Shown here one piece after another: positions 1-8,040 of a DNA stretch of 12,118 nt. Numbering within the stretch: position 1 is the stretch's first letter; the number at the start of each line of letters is the position of its first letter. Location of the stretch: the NCBI GenBank assembly GCA_030147645.1, contig JASBUY010000356.1, positions 1 to 12,118 of the forward strand, written 5' to 3'. The notes under the pieces are model-generated. The model did not search any database. It was not told the origin of the DNA and was given only the letters and a program-made list of their open reading frames with translations. The translations under genes were made by a program, and so were the position numbers. Origin of the DNA: Aquabacter sp. (GTDB lineage: Bacteria; Pseudomonadota; Alphaproteobacteria; Rhizobiales; Xanthobacteraceae).

Positions 1-589
1 GGTGGCGCGCGATGCGGTGCCACAAGGCGCGCTACGCAAATCCGAAGCGCCGGAGGCCGTGCAGCGCTTCGCCGGCGCCACTGTGCGCCAGCCCATGGCC
101 AAGGGAGATCCCATCCTCGCCGCGCGGCTCGCCCAAGGGCGTGGCGGGTATCTCGCCTCCACCCTCGCGCCGGGCATGCGGGCGCTCGCGGTCAATCTTG
201 ATCCCAACGGCGCCCGCTCGGTGGGTGGCTTCATCTTCCCCGATGACCGGGTGGACGTGATCGTCGCCAAGGCTGAGCCCGGCCGTTTTCTCCAGCGCGT
301 CGAAGCGGATGCCAAGACGCTGCTGACCGGCGTGCGAGTGCTCGCCATTGGCCAGCAATTGAGCGATGGCGGCGGCCAGAAGACGCTGGGCGGGGAGACC
401 GCCACGCTGGAAGTGACAGCCGACCAGGCCCAGGAACTGGTCGAGGCCATGCGCCTCGGCAACACCAATATCTGGCTGACCTTGCGGCCGTTGGACGAGC
501 CGGTGGATGCGGCGCGCCAGGCAGCGGCCTTCGCGGCGAGCCGGTCTGTCACGATCGTCGGCTATGGCATGGCGCGGGATACAAGATGA
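1..589 (+). CDS. cpaB: Flp pilus assembly protein CpaB (RcpC), 5' partial
   Basis: CpaB/RcpC is a periplasmic protein of the Flp/Tad pilus that works with the CpaC secretin. The visible part is the last 195 residues. It covers most of the SAF-type region and the RcpC domain: a GMRALAV segment, then GGFIFPDDRVDVIV near residues 76-89, a VRVLAIGQQL strand, and a closing TLEVTADQAQ...LTLRPL block, all typical of the family. The GTG at base 2 can be read as a start, but family members are about 260-270 residues with an N-terminal membrane anchor, so the true start, anchor and first part of the domain lie upstream of the window. The stop codon overlaps the cpaC start by four bases (ATGA, 586-589), which fits translational coupling. 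The identity is secure; only the 5' end is missing. Confidence 0.93.
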   Translation, partial: VARDAVPQGALRKSEAPEAVQRFAGATVRQPMAKGDPILAARLAQGRGGYLASTLAPGMRALAVNLDPNGARSVGGFIFPDDRVDVIVAKAEPGRFLQRVEADAKTLLTGVRVLAIGQQLSDGGGQKTLGGETATLEVTADQAQELVEAMRLGNTNIWLTLRPLDEPVDAARQAAAFAASRSVTIVGYGMARDTR

Positions 590-2196
590 AGAATCAGGGG
601 CGCACCATGGGCGGGCAGGGCACACGCGCACAGCGGGCGCGGGCGTGGCCGGCGCGGTTCGTTTCGGCCCTCCTCGCTGTCGTCCTTGGCGGCGCGCCGG
701 TTTTCGTCCCTTCCGCGTGGGCGCAGAAGATGGTGGAGGCGCAATTCTCCCAGACCCCCATCGCCCAGACGCCCATGCTCTCCACCCAGGGCTTCACCGG
801 GGCGGCGGACGGGGCGTTCGACAATTTCCGCTCCCGCCCGGCCGCGCCTGCGCCCAAGGTGTTGCACCGCACCTATGATGTCGCCTTCGGGCGCTCCGTG
901 GTGGTGGACCTGCCCTCCGCCGCGCGCGATGCCTATGTGGCCGACCCGAAGGTCGCCAATGCCGTGGTGCAGACCGCGCGCCGCATTTTCGTGACCGGCG
1001 TCGGCGAGGGGGTCACCACCATCCTCGTCAGCAACAGCGAAGGCCAGCAGACCGCGATCCTTGAAGTGCGCGTCGCGCGCGACACGGGTGGGCTGGAGGA
1101 GGCGCTGCGCGCCGCTCTGCCGGGCTCCGCCATCACCGTGCGTTACAGCGGCACCAATGTCGTGCTCTCCGGCATGGTGCCCTCCGCTCTGGAGGCGACG
1201 CTGGCGGCCGACATTGCCGGCGGCTTCCTGGAAGGCTCGGGCAAGGTGGTGAACGCGCTCGTCACGCGCGGCAAGGAACAGGTGATGCTGCGCGTCACCG
1301 TCGCGGAGATTCAGCGCAATGTGCTGAAGCAACTGGGCATCGACGCGGACGGGGCCTGGAAGGTGGGCGATGTGGCGGTCGCCGCGCTCATGGACAATCC
1401 CTATGGCGTCGCCGGGCAGGCGCTTACCAATTCCTTCGTCAGCGTGGGCAATTCCAACGGCACCGCCACCTTGCGCGCCATGGAGCAGGCGGGCGTTGCC
1501 CGCACTTTGGCCGAGCCCAATCTCACCGCCATATCAGGCGAGACCGCCACCTTCATGGCGGGCGGCGAGGTGCCCATTCCCACGGGCATCACCTGCTCCA
1601 CCACCAATGTCTGCCAGCCCTCCATCGAGTTCAAGAAATTCGGCGTCTCGCTCACCTTCACCCCGGTGGTGCTCTCGGGCGGACGCATCAGCCTGCGGGT
1701 GGCCACCGAGGTCTCCGAGGTTGACCCCAACACCAAGCTCACCGTGCCTTATGCGGGTAACCAGACTTTCACCATTCCCGGCTTCCGCCTGCGCAAGTCC
1801 GACACCACGGTGGAACTGCCCTCCGGTGGCACCCTCGTGACCGCCGGCTTGATCCAGGAAAATGGCCGCCAGGCCATTACAGGCATTCCCGGCGCCATGG
1901 AGATCCCGATCCTCGGCACCTTGTTCCGCAGCCGGGACTATATGCGCCAGGAAACCGAACTGATGATCCTGGTTACGCCCTATCTCGCGCGCCCGGTCGC
2001 CGCCGGCCGCGTGCCGCGTCCGACCGACGGCTTCGCGGATGCACCGGACGCGCGGGCCAATTTCCTCGGTCAGGTCAACCGCGTGAACGGACGCAACGCC
2101 CCCGCCGTGCGCCAGGAAAGCGCCGCCAAGGCGCCCCCGCCCGGGGGCGCGCCCGGCGCGAATTTCTATGGCCATATGGGCTTCATCGTGGAGTGA
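586..2196 (+). CDS. cpaC: Flp/Tad pilus outer-membrane secretin CpaC (RcpA)
   Basis: CpaC forms the outer-membrane channel through which the Flp pilus leaves the cell. The 536-residue product has an Arg-rich signal peptide ending at AWA-Q (about residue 46). The pilus-secretin N-domain follows at about 94-165 (RTYDVAFGRSVVVDLP...). A BON-like segment spans about 167-235, and the secretin domain about 296-472, with AEPNLTAISGETATFMAGGEVPI, a FKKFGVSLTFTPVV strand, VSEVDP, PGFRLRKSDTTVELPSGG and a closing ELMILVTPYL. Length is normal for CpaC. ATG 586 overlaps the cpaB stop. ATG 607 (seven codons later) has a clear AGGGG ribosome site and gives a more usual signal peptide of 39 residues, so it may be the real start. 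An odd point is a loop after GGEVPIPTG with two cysteines, C337 and C343 (numbered from ATG 586). cpaD follows eight bases after the stop. Confidence 0.95.
   Translation: MKNQGRTMGGQGTRAQRARAWPARFVSALLAVVLGGAPVFVPSAWAQKMVEAQFSQTPIAQTPMLSTQGFTGAADGAFDNFRSRPAAPAPKVLHRTYDVAFGRSVVVDLPSAARDAYVADPKVANAVVQTARRIFVTGVGEGVTTILVSNSEGQQTAILEVRVARDTGGLEEALRAALPGSAITVRYSGTNVVLSGMVPSALEATLAADIAGGFLEGSGKVVNALVTRGKEQVMLRVTVAEIQRNVLKQLGIDADGAWKVGDVAVAALMDNPYGVAGQALTNSFVSVGNSNGTATLRAMEQAGVARTLAEPNLTAISGETATFMAGGEVPIPTGITCSTTNVCQPSIEFKKFGVSLTFTPVVLSGGRISLRVATEVSEVDPNTKLTVPYAGNQTFTIPGFRLRKSDTTVELPSGGTLVTAGLIQENGRQAITGIPGAMEIPILGTLFRSRDYMRQETELMILVTPYLARPVAAGRVPRPTDGFADAPDARANFLGQVNRVNGRNAPAVRQESAAKAPPPGGAPGANFYGHMGFIVE
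596..600 (+). promoter_or_regulatory. Ribosome binding site for the alternative cpaC start at 607
   Basis: AGGGG lies six bases before ATG 607, in frame with cpaC. The overlapping ATG 586 has only a weak GGGA upstream (576-579). This favours 607 on Shine-Dalgarno grounds, while the ATGA overlap with cpaB favours 586; both may be used. Confidence 0.4.
2190..2193 (+). promoter_or_regulatory. Ribosome binding site that fixes the cpaD start at 2205
   Basis: GGAG ends 11 bases before ATG 2205. The alternative GTG at 2193 overlaps the cpaC stop and would leave this site inside its own start codon, so ATG 2205 is preferred. Confidence 0.5.
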
Positions 2197-2204
2197 CCGC
2201 CAGG

Positions 2205-2948
2205 ATGACGCGCCCCCTTACCCTTCGCCTTTCTCCTTGGCCCCGGCCGCTCGCGCTGACGGGTCTGTTCCTTGCCGCCCTTGGTCTTGGCGCCTGCGCG
2301 GAAAACCGGCCGCTGGACGGGCTGACCTATCCCTCTGACACGCGCGAGCGCCACCCCATCCTCCTGTCCGAGGCGCCGGTGCGGCTGGACGTGTTTCCCC
2401 GCTCGGCCACCGGGCTCGATGCCCGCCAGGCGGCGGATGTGCGCGCTTACGGCGCCGCCTTCCGCGCCGACACCATGGGCGCCATCCAGGTTGCGGTGCC
2501 CACCGTCGCGGGCCGACCGACCGCCATCGTCACCACCACGGCACGTGGTGTGCGCGCCAATCTCGCGGCGGCGGGCGTGGGCGCGCGCTCCGTGCGCTGG
2601 GTCGAGTATGACGCGACCAGCCTCGGCCCGCAGAGCCCGCTTCTGCTCTCCCACGCCGCGCTGACCGCCGCCGTGCCCCATGCCTGCGGGGACTGGCCCT
2701 ATGACCTTGCCGCCGGCGCGGGCATCGAGAGCTTCCGCAACGAGCCTTATTGGAATCTTGGCTGCGCCACCCAGAGCAGCCTCGCTTTGCAGGTGGCAGA
2801 CCCGGTGGACCTGGTGCGCCCGCGCGTCGAGGGCCGGGCGGACACGGTGAAGCGCGTCAACGACATCAATGCGCTGCGCGCCGGGCAGGACCCCTCCACC
2901 CAATATGCGGTGCCGGCCGTCAGCCCCTCGGGAACGGGGAGCAATTGA
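2205..2948 (+). CDS. cpaD: Pilus biogenesis lipoprotein CpaD
   Basis: CpaD is an outer-membrane lipoprotein of the alphaproteobacterial Cpa/Tad pilus, thought to assist the CpaC secretin. The 247-residue product starts with a basic signal sequence and a lipobox LGAC (residues 28-31, lipidated Cys31). The diagnostic C-terminal family signature is intact: HACGDWPYDL, then NEPYWNLGCATQSSLALQVADPVDLVRPR. Translation from GTG 2193 would add four residues but has no usable ribosome site. The stop codon shares one base with the cpaE start (TGATG, 2946-2950). No truncation or frameshift is seen. The role is taken from the family; the identity is well supported by the signature and the position between cpaC and cpaE. 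Confidence 0.93.
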   Translation: MTRPLTLRLSPWPRPLALTGLFLAALGLGACAENRPLDGLTYPSDTRERHPILLSEAPVRLDVFPRSATGLDARQAADVRAYGAAFRADTMGAIQVAVPTVAGRPTAIVTTTARGVRANLAAAGVGARSVRWVEYDATSLGPQSPLLLSHAALTAAVPHACGDWPYDLAAGAGIESFRNEPYWNLGCATQSSLALQVADPVDLVRPRVEGRADTVKRVNDINALRAGQDPSTQYAVPAVSPSGTGSN

Positions 2949-4195
2949 TGGCGCAGCGCCTGCCGCCGCCGGGACCCGGCGCGCCGCTCCCGCCCGTCTC
3001 CTTCCGCGCTTTCTGCGCGACATCCGGCACCCACGCGGCGGTGGCGGCGGCGCTCGGCGATCCGCGCCTGCGCCGCCTCTCCGCCGAGGTGGAGGCGGGC
3101 GGCATTCCCGCCGCCGCCGCCCACGCCGGCGCCGTGCCCGACGCGCTGCTGGTGGAGCTTGATCCCGGCACCACCGATCCCATGGCGGAACTGGAGCGGC
3201 TCGCGGCGGCCGGTCTCGGCGCCGCCCTGGTGTTCGTGGTCGGGCACGCCAATGATGTGCGCCTCTACCAGAAGCTGGTGCGCGAGGGCGCGCGCGACTA
3301 TCTGCTCGCTCCGCTCGCGGCGCAGGACCTCGCCGACTGCCTGGTGCGCGACCTCACCGCGCTCGCCGCCGCGCGGGCGCACGGCCATACGCTGTTCGTG
3401 CTGGGCAGCCGGGGCGGGGCCGGGGCGACCACGCTCGCCACCAATCTCGCCTTCGTGCTGGCCCGGGACCTGCGCCGCCGCACCGTGCTCGCGGACCTGC
3501 GCCATCCCTTCGGCGCGGTGGCGGCGCAGATGGATGCGGTGCCCGTGCCCGAGGCGGCGGACTATCTCTATACGCCGGAAGACCTCGACCAGGAGGTCAT
3601 GGCGCGCCTGCTGGTGACGAAGGCGCCCCGCCTCGACCTTCTCATGGCGGAAGGCGCGCTGGAGCGCGCCGCGCGCGCCGACGGGCGCTTCCCCCTGGAG
3701 CGCGTGCTCGCTTTGCTGCGCGCCTCCCACGACCTGGTGGTGTGCGACGCGCCGCTCGGCTGGAGCCGCGCGCTGGAGGTGGAATTGGTGCGCGCGGGCG
3801 ACGTGGTGCTGGTGATCCCGCCCGATTTCGCCGGCGCCGCCACCGCCCAGGCGCTGCTGAAGCGCCTCGCCGTGCTGCGCGGCGAGCGGCGCCCCTTCCT
3901 GGTGCTCAATCAATGCGGCCTGCCGCGCCGGCCCGAGCTGAAGCCGGACGATGTGGCGCGCATCCTCGGCTGCCGGGTGGAGGATCTCACCGTCATCGCC
4001 CATGATGCCCGCGCCTTCGGGGAGAGCGAGCAGACCGGCCGCGTCCTGTGCGAGCGCGCGCCGCGCCATGCGGCCGCGCAGCGCATCGCGCGGCTGGCCG
4101 GGGAGATTGCCGGCGAGCCCGCGCCCGCGCGCCCCGGCCTGTCGGGCCTCAGGCTCGGCGGGATGCTGGCCGCGCTGCGCCAGCGTTTCGCGTGA
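2948..4195 (+). CDS. cpaE: Flp pilus localisation ATPase-like protein CpaE (TadZ)
   Basis: CpaE/TadZ proteins are ParA/MinD-family relatives that place the pilus machine in the cell. The 415-residue product has an N-terminal receiver-like domain (about 18-135, with ALLVELDPG and ALVFVVGHANDVRLYQKLVREGARDYLLAPL) and a C-terminal MinD-like domain (about 147-385). The P-loop reads SRGGAGATTLATN (154-166), so neither the deviant Walker A lysine before GG nor the lysine before TT is present (R155, A160). The Walker B-like strand is LVVCDAP with D267. The reading frame is open upstream to 2750 inside cpaD, but ATG 2948 is preceded by GGGGAG six bases away and overlaps the cpaD stop by one base, so it is the start. 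The lysine-poor P-loop is common in TadZ/CpaE and may mean weak or no ATP hydrolysis. cpaF follows after seven bases. Confidence 0.93.
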   Translation: MAQRLPPPGPGAPLPPVSFRAFCATSGTHAAVAAALGDPRLRRLSAEVEAGGIPAAAAHAGAVPDALLVELDPGTTDPMAELERLAAAGLGAALVFVVGHANDVRLYQKLVREGARDYLLAPLAAQDLADCLVRDLTALAAARAHGHTLFVLGSRGGAGATTLATNLAFVLARDLRRRTVLADLRHPFGAVAAQMDAVPVPEAADYLYTPEDLDQEVMARLLVTKAPRLDLLMAEGALERAARADGRFPLERVLALLRASHDLVVCDAPLGWSRALEVELVRAGDVVLVIPPDFAGAATAQALLKRLAVLRGERRPFLVLNQCGLPRRPELKPDDVARILGCRVEDLTVIAHDARAFGESEQTGRVLCERAPRHAAAQRIARLAGEIAGEPAPARPGLSGLRLGGMLAALRQRFA

Positions 4196-4202
4196 GGCGG
4201 CC

Positions 4203-5585
4203 ATGGACGCGCCCCGCCGCCGCCTGTTCGATCCCGCTCCCCCGCCCCCGTCGGCGGGGCCGGACTTAAGGTCGTCCGCGCCGTCCCCCTCCGCCGCCGC
4301 TCAGGCCCGGCACGATGCCGCCTATGACCATGTCTGCGCCCGCCTCATGGATATGGTGGATGTGGTCGCCGAAACCACCGAGGCGCGCGGCCCCGGCCGG
4401 CCCGTGGGCGCCCGCGCCCGCCTGCGCGAGGCGGTGGCTGGCATTCTCGATACCGATCCCGCCCTCATCCTCAATTCCGCCGAGCGCGACGCCCTGATCG
4501 CCGAAGTGGTGGCGGATGTCGGCGGCTTCGGCCCGCTGGAAGCCCTTCTGGCGGACGAGGATGTCACCGAAATCATGGTGAACACCCACCGCGCGGTGTT
4601 CGTGGAGCGGCGCGGGCGCATCAGCCGGACGGATGTGCGCTTCCGCAGCGAAGAGGCGCTGCTGCGGGTCTGCCGCAAGATGGCGGAAGGCGTCGGGCGG
4701 CGGGTGGATTCCTTCACCCCCACCTGCGACGCCCGCCTGCCGGACGGCTCGCGCATCAATATCGTGGTGCCGCCCATCGCCGTGGACGGCACCCACCTCA
4801 CCATCCGCAAATTCCGCCGCGAGACGCTGAGCCTGGACGATCTCGTCGCCCTCGGCTCACTGACGGGGGAAGCGGCGGAGGTGCTGCGCATCATCGGCCG
4901 CAGCCCGCTCAATGTGCTGATCGCGGGGGGCACCGGTTCGGGCAAGACAACATTGCTCAATTGCCTGTCCGCCTCCATCGACCCGGCGGAGCGCATCATC
5001 ACCTGCGAGGACACGGCCGAACTCCAATTGCGCCAGGACAATGTGGTGCGCCTGGAGACCCGCCCCGCCTCCACCGAAGGCACGGCGGCGGTCGCCATGC
5101 GCGACGTGTTGCGCAACGCGCTGCGCATGAAGCCGAACCGCGTGATCGTGGGCGAAGTGCGCGGCGCCGAGGCGCTGGACCTGATCCAGGCCATGAATAT
5201 CGGCCATGCCGGCTCCATGGGCACGATCCATGCGAACGACCCGCGCGGCGCGCTCTCACGCCTGGAAACCTGCATGCGCGAGAATATCTCGCTCCAGGCC
5301 GCGTCCTCCGCCCAAATCCAGCGCCTGCTGGCGGACTGCCTCAATATCCTGGTCCAGACCCAGCAATTGCACGGCGGGCGGCGGGTGGTGACCCATATCA
5401 GCGAGGTGGTGGGCATGGCGGGCGACCGCGTCGCCCTCGCCGATCTGTTCCAGTTCGATTTCCGCTCCGCTCGCCTGCGCTTCGTGCCGGGCCGCGCGCC
5501 GGGCTTCTTCGCCCAGGCCGAGCAAGTGGGCGAGGGCGATGCGCTCGCCGAGGCGCTGCGGCAGGCGGAAGAGGCTCAATCATGA
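4203..5585 (+). CDS. cpaF: Tad pilus motor ATPase CpaF (TadA)
   Basis: CpaF/TadA is the cytoplasmic hexameric secretion ATPase (GspE/VirB11 family) that powers assembly of the Flp pilus. The 460-residue product has a Pro/Ser-rich start (1-40), a helical N-domain (GPLEALLADEDVTEIMVN and the CDARLPDGSRINIVVPP block, about 105-200) and the motor domain. The Walker A is GGTGSGKTT (242-250, K248), the Asp box ITCEDTAELQL, the Walker B RVIVGEVRG (E318), and the His box HAGSMGTIHAN. All motor motifs are intact, so an active ATPase is expected. The frame is open back to 3951 inside cpaE, but ATG 4203 with GAGG five bases upstream gives the normal family length. The stop overlaps the tadB start by four bases (ATGA). 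The part after the His box (about 356-395) looks divergent from the Caulobacter protein as I remember it; this was not aligned. Confidence 0.96.
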   Translation: MDAPRRRLFDPAPPPPSAGPDLRSSAPSPSAAAQARHDAAYDHVCARLMDMVDVVAETTEARGPGRPVGARARLREAVAGILDTDPALILNSAERDALIAEVVADVGGFGPLEALLADEDVTEIMVNTHRAVFVERRGRISRTDVRFRSEEALLRVCRKMAEGVGRRVDSFTPTCDARLPDGSRINIVVPPIAVDGTHLTIRKFRRETLSLDDLVALGSLTGEAAEVLRIIGRSPLNVLIAGGTGSGKTTLLNCLSASIDPAERIITCEDTAELQLRQDNVVRLETRPASTEGTAAVAMRDVLRNALRMKPNRVIVGEVRGAEALDLIQAMNIGHAGSMGTIHANDPRGALSRLETCMRENISLQAASSAQIQRLLADCLNILVQTQQLHGGRRVVTHISEVVGMAGDRVALADLFQFDFRSARLRFVPGRAPGFFAQAEQVGEGDALAEALRQAEEAQS

Positions 5586-6544
5586 GCGGCATCCTGGCGC
5601 AACTGGTCGTGGCGGTGCTGGTCGTGCTCGCGGTGGGCGCCGTCGCGGCGGTGTTCCTGCGGCCGGATGAGGGACGCGATCCCGCCATCACCCGGCGCGT
5701 GCGCCAGCTTGCGGCCCGCGCGCCCCAATCCGGGCCGGCGGGGCGGCGCGCGGGCGGGGGCGAGGGATGGCGGGCGCGCGGCTTTGCGCGGGGCCGGCTG
5801 GTCGTGCCGCTGCTGCGGCTGATGGAGCAGGCCGGCGTCACCTGGCGGCCCGCCCAGGCGCTCGCCGCCGCGCTGATGATCGCCGTTCTGTCCGCCCTCA
5901 TCCTGTTCGCGCTCATGCGCTCGCTTCCGCTTGCGCTGGCGGCGGGGCTGGCCAGCGGCGTCGCGGGGCCCTGGATCTATTTGCGGGTAAAGCGCGAGCG
6001 GCGGTTCAATCGGTGCGCGGACGAACTGCCCCATGCGCTCGATCTCATGGCGCGCGGCCTGCGCGCGGGGCGCCCCATCGGCGACTGTATCCGCACCGTG
6101 GGCCGGGAGGCGCGCGAGCCGGTGGCACGCGAATTTCGCCGGATCGAGGACGAGCAATTGCTCGGCGCGACGCTCCCCCAAGCCATGGAGCGCATGGCGG
6201 AGCGCCTGCCCATCGACGAGACGCGCTTCCTCGCCATTGCGGTGTCCATCCAGAGCGCGGAGGGCGGCGCCTTCTCCGAGACGCTGAGCAATCTTGCGCG
6301 CGCGCTGCGCGAGCGCCGCCGCGTGGTGCGCAAGCTCACCGCCATGAGCGCGGAGCACACCATGTCGGCCAAGCTCTTGACCGTCATGCCGGTGTTGATC
6401 CTGTTCGTGGTCTCCCAGCTGAACCCCGACTATGTCTCGGTGCTCTTCACCTCCTCGGCGGGCCGCATCCTGCTGGGGGTCAGCTTCGCCTTCATCCTGG
6501 CCGGCTACCTCGTCCTCTCGCGCATGACGCGGATCGAGGTCTAG
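5582..6544 (+). CDS. tadB: Tad pilus inner-membrane platform protein TadB
   Basis: TadB, with TadC, forms the inner-membrane platform (GspF/PilC-related) on which CpaF acts. The 320-residue product has predicted membrane segments at about 5-26, 92-112, 115-134, 263-280 and 295-314. The cytoplasmic T2SSF domain lies between (about 148-258): ELPHALDLMARGLRAG, IEDEQLLGATLPQAMERMAERLP, and the TRFLAIAVSIQSAEGG segment. The frame is open for 207 codons upstream, but that stretch lies inside cpaF in another frame. ATG 5582 has GGAAGAGG seven bases upstream and overlaps the cpaF stop by four bases, so it is the start. Length and layout are normal for the family. A linker rich in Arg, Gly and Ala (about 33-72) follows the first membrane segment. 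Confidence 0.95.
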   Translation: MSGILAQLVVAVLVVLAVGAVAAVFLRPDEGRDPAITRRVRQLAARAPQSGPAGRRAGGGEGWRARGFARGRLVVPLLRLMEQAGVTWRPAQALAAALMIAVLSALILFALMRSLPLALAAGLASGVAGPWIYLRVKRERRFNRCADELPHALDLMARGLRAGRPIGDCIRTVGREAREPVAREFRRIEDEQLLGATLPQAMERMAERLPIDETRFLAIAVSIQSAEGGAFSETLSNLARALRERRRVVRKLTAMSAEHTMSAKLLTVMPVLILFVVSQLNPDYVSVLFTSSAGRILLGVSFAFILAGYLVLSRMTRIEV

Positions 6545-6547
6545 TCC

Positions 6548-7462
6548 ATGGAGCCGTCGCTTTTCGCGCCTCTTCTCTTCGCCGCCGCCGTCGCGGCTTT
6601 GTTCTGGCTGGCCCTGTCCCTGCTGCTGCCCGACGAGGCGCGCGAACGGCGCATCGCGCGCCTCGCGGCCGGCGCGGCGGACGATCCGCACGCCGCGCTT
6701 CCCGCCCGTGCCGGCCGATGGCTCGCCCGTGCCAATGCGGCCACGCAAGGCTGGCGCGCCCGCGCCGGTCTGCTGCCGGACCGGGAGAAGCTGATCCGGG
6801 CGGGCCTTCGGCCCGAGCGGGGGGATGCGGTGTTCCTTGCCTATCAGGGCGGCTCGCTTGCAGTGATGCTGGGCTTCGGCGCCCTCCTGTTCTCGCTGCC
6901 GGCCATACCCCGGCCGGGGCTGACCGGAACAGTGGTGCTGGTGTTCGTGTCCCTCTACGCCGCCCTGCGCCTGCCCAAGCTGCTGCTCAATCGGCGCGGC
7001 GCGGCCCGCCAGCGCGCGGTGCGCCGTGCCTGGCCGGAAATGCTGGATCTGATGGTGATCCAGATTGAGGCCGGCCGCTCGCCCGAGCAGGCGCTGCGCC
7101 GCGTGCGCGAGGACTTGAGCACCCGCTGCCGTCCGCTCGCCGAGGAACTGGCCCTCACCCTCGCCGAACTGGACATCGTCGATCGCCGGCAGGCCTATGA
7201 CAATTTCGCCACCCGCATCGATCTCGAAGAGGTGCGCAGCGTCTGCGCCGCCCTCATGCAGGCCCATGAGCAGGGCACCGCGCTCGGCGAAACCTTCCGC
7301 ACCCTCGCCAAGGAGAGCCGCGACACCCGCTTCCTCGCCGCCGAGAAGAAATCGGCGCAACTCGTTTCGGCGATGCCCTTGCCCGTGGCCTTCTTCTTCC
7401 TCCTGCCGCTGGTGCTGATGCTCGTGGGGCCGAGTCTCATCCGCTACATGAAGTGGGATTGA
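6548..7462 (+). CDS. tadC: Tad pilus inner-membrane platform protein TadC
   Basis: TadC is the second GspF-related platform protein of the Flp pilus and probably pairs with TadB. The 304-residue product has predicted membrane segments at about 7-27, 103-121, 125-145 and 277-296. The T2SSF domain is at about 162-272: WPEMLDLMVIQIEAGRSPEQALRRV, LAELDIVDRRQAYDNFATRID and VCAALMQAHEQGTALGETFRTLAKESRDTRFLAAEKKSAQL. ATG 6548 lies three bases after the tadB stop with GAGG eight bases upstream. No defects are seen. The next gene begins two bases after the stop. Confidence 0.95.
   Translation: MEPSLFAPLLFAAAVAALFWLALSLLLPDEARERRIARLAAGAADDPHAALPARAGRWLARANAATQGWRARAGLLPDREKLIRAGLRPERGDAVFLAYQGGSLAVMLGFGALLFSLPAIPRPGLTGTVVLVFVSLYAALRLPKLLLNRRGAARQRAVRRAWPEMLDLMVIQIEAGRSPEQALRRVREDLSTRCRPLAEELALTLAELDIVDRRQAYDNFATRIDLEEVRSVCAALMQAHEQGTALGETFRTLAKESRDTRFLAAEKKSAQLVSAMPLPVAFFFLLPLVLMLVGPSLIRYMKWD
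7451..7458 (+). promoter_or_regulatory. Ribosome binding site that fixes the TadG-like start at 7465
   Basis: AAGTGGGA lies six bases before ATG 7465. The alternative GTG at 7453 falls inside this site and inside tadC, so ATG 7465 is preferred. Confidence 0.45.
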
Positions 7463-7464
7463 GC

Positions 7465-8040
7465 ATGGCGTCCCCACCCATCCCGGCTCTTCCGCGCGCT
7501 CTTGCGGACGAGGGCGGCTGGGTGTCCCTCCTGGTGGGGCTGGTCGTGCCGGCGGTGGTGCTGTGCACGCTCGGGGCGCTGGACATCGGGCGGATCGCCG
7601 CCTTGCGGGACAGCCTCCAGGCGGCGGCCGAGACGGGCGCCCGCGAAATCGTGCGGGGCCTGCCGGAGAGCGCCGTCACGGCGCGCATCCGCGCGAGTCT
7701 CAAGGCGGAGGCAGCGGGGCTCGGCCAATGGGACGGCCTGTCCGTGATTGTCTCGCAGGCCGATGCCGATATCGCCGAGGTGGAGGTGCGCGCGCCGTTT
7801 GCCCCGCTCCTTGCCGTGGGCGCGGCGCCGTTGGTCGGGGCGCAGGCGCAGGCGCGCTTCTTCTGCGTGCCTCCGGCCAATCGCTGGGTCCCCGTGACCG
7901 AGGCGTGCCCCGACGGGCAGTCGGGCGATGTCTCCTATGAGCAGGAGGAAGAGGGCTATTGCCCCGCGCCCACGGGAACGCCCTCCTGGCGGGCCACGCA
8001 GAACCGGCAGAATGTTGTGAAGACGTGCGCGGCCTCCTGA
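7465..8040 (+). CDS. Short TadE/TadG-like pilus protein with four C-terminal cysteines
   Basis: This is a 191-residue protein with one membrane segment near the N-terminus (about 20-40), directly after a DEGGW motif. The pattern GGWVSLLVGLVVPAVVL...ALDIGRIAALRDSLQAAAETGAREI matches the N-terminal Tad domain of TadG-type proteins: a Gly-led hydrophobic stretch, then an acidic/Gly/Arg turn and a helix ending in QAAAE-GA. The Glu that TadE pseudopilins carry six residues before the Pro is replaced by Leu, so it looks more like TadG than TadE, but TadG proteins are usually 400-600 residues. The remainder (about 70-191) matches no domain I recognise. It ends in a Pro/Glu-rich tail with C134, C148, C166 and C188, enough for two periplasmic disulfides. 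It starts two bases after tadC, so it is surely co-expressed with the pilus genes. A minor pilin or tip/base adaptor is an inference. Confidence 0.75.
   Translation: MASPPIPALPRALADEGGWVSLLVGLVVPAVVLCTLGALDIGRIAALRDSLQAAAETGAREIVRGLPESAVTARIRASLKAEAAGLGQWDGLSVIVSQADADIAEVEVRAPFAPLLAVGAAPLVGAQAQARFFCVPPANRWVPVTEACPDGQSGDVSYEQEEEGYCPAPTGTPSWRATQNRQNVVKTCAAS

Noticed and set aside
3951..4202. Open extension upstream of cpaF, and the similar one at 2750-2947 before cpaE
   Set aside because: Both overlap the preceding gene in another frame and lack family similarity; the chosen starts have good ribosome sites.
4961..5581. A 207-codon open extension upstream of tadB in the same frame
   Set aside because: It lies inside cpaF in another frame; ATG 5582 has a good ribosome site and gives the normal TadB length.
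5576..7477. A 633-codon open frame on the minus strand across tadB and tadC
   Set aside because: It is antisense to two well-recognised genes, is rich in His, Gly and Arg typical of high-GC shadow frames, and shows no family motif.
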